NCBI RefSeq assembly: GCF_034259325.1
Contig: NZ_JAXIVS010000006.1
Span: forward strand, 372,001 to 436,000
Length of the DNA stretch: 64,000 nt
Source: Hyalangium ruber
Lineage (GTDB): Bacteria > Myxococcota > Myxococcia > Myxococcales > Myxococcaceae
Direction of reading: 5' to 3'
In this document: positions 62,755 to 64,000 of the stretch, piece after piece
Layout: each line of letters begins with the position of its first letter
How positions within the stretch are numbered: the stretch's first letter is position 1
Notes under the pieces: model-generated
Databases searched by the model: none
The model's input: the letters and a program-made list of their open reading frames with translations, nothing else
What the model was told of the DNA's origin: nothing
Position numbers and translations under genes: made by a program

Positions 62755-64000
62755 CTAGCGAGCGCTGGCCAGCGGTGCGCTGCGACGTGCCGGCGCCCAC
62801 AGCGAGACACGCAGGCCCGCCTGGCCGGACCACTCCCACGTCGGGTCCAGGTTGGGGAAGTCGTTGCGCCAACCGCCCCGCCCATCCACCACCAGGCTCA
62901 CCGGCTGGTCGTTGATGGCCAGGAGGATGAGCTCGTAGCCCGCGCGGAACTTCAGGCGCTCGGGGCGCAGCGGACGGCCCTCCACCCGGTCGGCCAGCAG
63001 TACCTTCTCCGCCTCGACGGAGAAGAGCAGGTGGTGGAAGCCATCCGTGTCCAGGGTGATGTCACCCTCCAGCGCGGCGGTGGGCACCAGGGTGGTGATG
63101 CCGTGCGTCCGGTCTCGCTCGATGCCGGGGCCCACGCGCAGCCGCACATAGGAGACCAAGTCGCGCGAGTGCCACAGGTCCAACGTGCCGTGCATGGCGC
63201 CCCAGGTGAGCAGGCTCAGCTCGGCGTCTCCGCGCTCGATGCTCTCCTGGTGCAGCAGTTCGACCCAGGCCCCCAGGTTGAGCCCCAGGTCCCAGCGGCG
63301 CGGCTTGCCGAAGAACGTGGTGACGCGGAAGAGCGGCACCCGGCGCTCGACGTTGAAGTCGTAGCGCAGCAGCGTCACGTCCAGGCTCGGCTCTCCGAGG
63401 TACAGCTCGGTCTCCAGGAAGGTGAACCGGTGCAGCCGGTGGTCCTCCTCTCCGCCGGGGATCTCGGTCTGGATGCCGAAGTCCACCCGGATGCGGTCCC
63501 GGGTGACGTCGTCGCCGCGGAAGAGGGGCGCCCAGGCGCCGCCGAGCCAGATGCGCCGGTGCAGGTCGAAGTTGAACTGCATCACCCGGCCCTGCTCGTC
63601 GCGGTACCAGCCCGGCGGGGCCTCGGCGATGGAGGGGACGAAGCGGTAGCCCTCCCGGGTGCGCGTGGCGGCGCTGGTCTCGTAGCGCTCGCAGAAGGAG
63701 GCGCGCAGCAGGGGCCGGTCCGTCTCCACGCCGTCCGGGTCCAGCTCGGAGTTGGGGGCGATGAGGCACCGCCGCGTCATCGGGTCGCACTGCATCCGGT
63801 ACTCCCCGGAGGGAACCTCCTTGGTGGGAGGCAGCCGGGTACACACCACCGGCTGGTCATAGCGCAGCGAGGGACGTGGCTCCTCCGGAGTCATCGTGAA
63901 ACCCGGTGGGTCGTCCTCCGAGAGGTCGGGAGCCGACGTGGAGGGTAGGTCCGGCGTCTGCCCGGTGGGGCTCTGCTCCTGCTGAGGTGTCTCTGCCTGG
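62755..64000 (-). CDS. Envelope protein, 5' end beyond the right window edge
   Basis: The frame stays open to the right edge; the visible part is 414 codons, ending at TAG 62755, 12 bases before the next gene. The N-terminal visible region is a low-complexity Gln/Pro/Thr/Glu stretch, so ATG 63894 is probably internal and the true start outside. The rest is rich in beta strands with four Cys in the first half (VVCTRL, MQCDPM, RRCLIA, SFCERY), and the C-terminal segment ELILLAINDQPVSL is shared with the downstream gene. Probably an outer-membrane or surface protein. Function unknown. Confidence 0.7.
   Translation of the reverse strand, partial: QAETPQQEQSPTGQTPDLPSTSAPDLSEDDPPGFTMTPEEPRPSLRYDQPVVCTRLPPTKEVPSGEYRMQCDPMTRRCLIAPNSELDPDGVETDRPLLRASFCERYETSAATRTREGYRFVPSIAEAPPGWYRDEQGRVMQFNFDLHRRIWLGGAWAPLFRGDDVTRDRIRVDFGIQTEIPGGEEDHRLHRFTFLETELYLGEPSLDVTLLRYDFNVERRVPLFRVTTFFGKPRRWDLGLNLGAWVELLHQESIERGDAELSLLTWGAMHGTLDLWHSRDLVSYVRLRVGPGIERDRTHGITTLVPTAALEGDITLDTDGFHHLLFSVEAEKVLLADRVEGRPLRPERLKFRAGYELILLAINDQPVSLVVDGRGGWRNDFPNLDPTWEWSGQAGLRVSLWAPARRSAPLASAR

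Overview
The window comes from a very GC-rich (roughly two-thirds GC or more) myxobacterial chromosome, probably suborder Cystobacterineae (Myxococcus/Archangium/Cystobacter relatives). The markers are a CarD protein with a CarD_CdnL domain plus acidic and AT-hook tail, followed by a CarG pseudo-metalloprotease; a MYXO-CTERM sorting tail; a PEGA-type Ser/Thr kinase; and many short lipoprotein signals. No tRNA, rRNA, CRISPR array, transposase or phage gene was recognised.

Left arm (1-17.9 kb). From left to right: a secreted subtilisin-like protease truncated by the window edge (-); an octahaem cytochrome c with a small membrane partner (+); a minus-strand block carD, carG, a membrane-anchored protein and a PMT/ArnT-type glycosyltransferase; a small exported protein; a Ser/Thr kinase; an App1-type phosphatase with a lipoprotein; an acyl-CoA dehydrogenase; a PilZ protein; and a lipoprotein with a strong terminator.

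Centre (18.0-52.4 kb): the division and cell-wall (dcw) cluster, all on the plus strand: mraZ, a STAS-domain gene, rsmH, ftsL, ftsI, murE, murF, mraY, murD, ftsW, murG, murC, murB, ddl, ftsQ, ftsA and ftsZ. Most junctions overlap by 1-4 bases, so it reads as one long operon. A sigma-70-like promoter lies upstream of mraZ, with three 10-bp-phased repeats that look like MraZ boxes. The operon ends at a perfect intrinsic terminator after ftsA. Between ftsA and ftsZ, normally neighbours, sits one 14.7 kb reading frame. It encodes a putative lipoprotein signal, a DUF11-like domain, 40 tandem repeats of about 95 residues, calcium-binding-type repeats and a MYXO-CTERM tail. Without any stop codon it continues into a second signal peptide, a beta-barrel-like region, more thrombospondin type-3 repeats and an OmpA peptidoglycan-binding domain. 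The order (MYXO-CTERM surface protein, then OmpA-type outer-membrane protein) resembles the TraA/TraB outer-membrane-exchange pair of Myxococcus, but here it is one frame. This is the most unusual object in the window.

Right arm (52.4-64 kb): a small helical protein (-); biotin carboxylase, a free-standing biotinyl carrier and a crotonase-fold enzyme (+); a receiver-XRE regulator and a double-FHA/TPR protein (-); a rhomboid protease fused to a long soluble tail; a LolA-like protein with an outer-membrane protein (+); and two tandem related envelope proteins (-), the second running off the right edge.

The common theme is the envelope: peptidoglycan precursor synthesis, septation, surface adhesion or recognition, and outer-membrane proteins.
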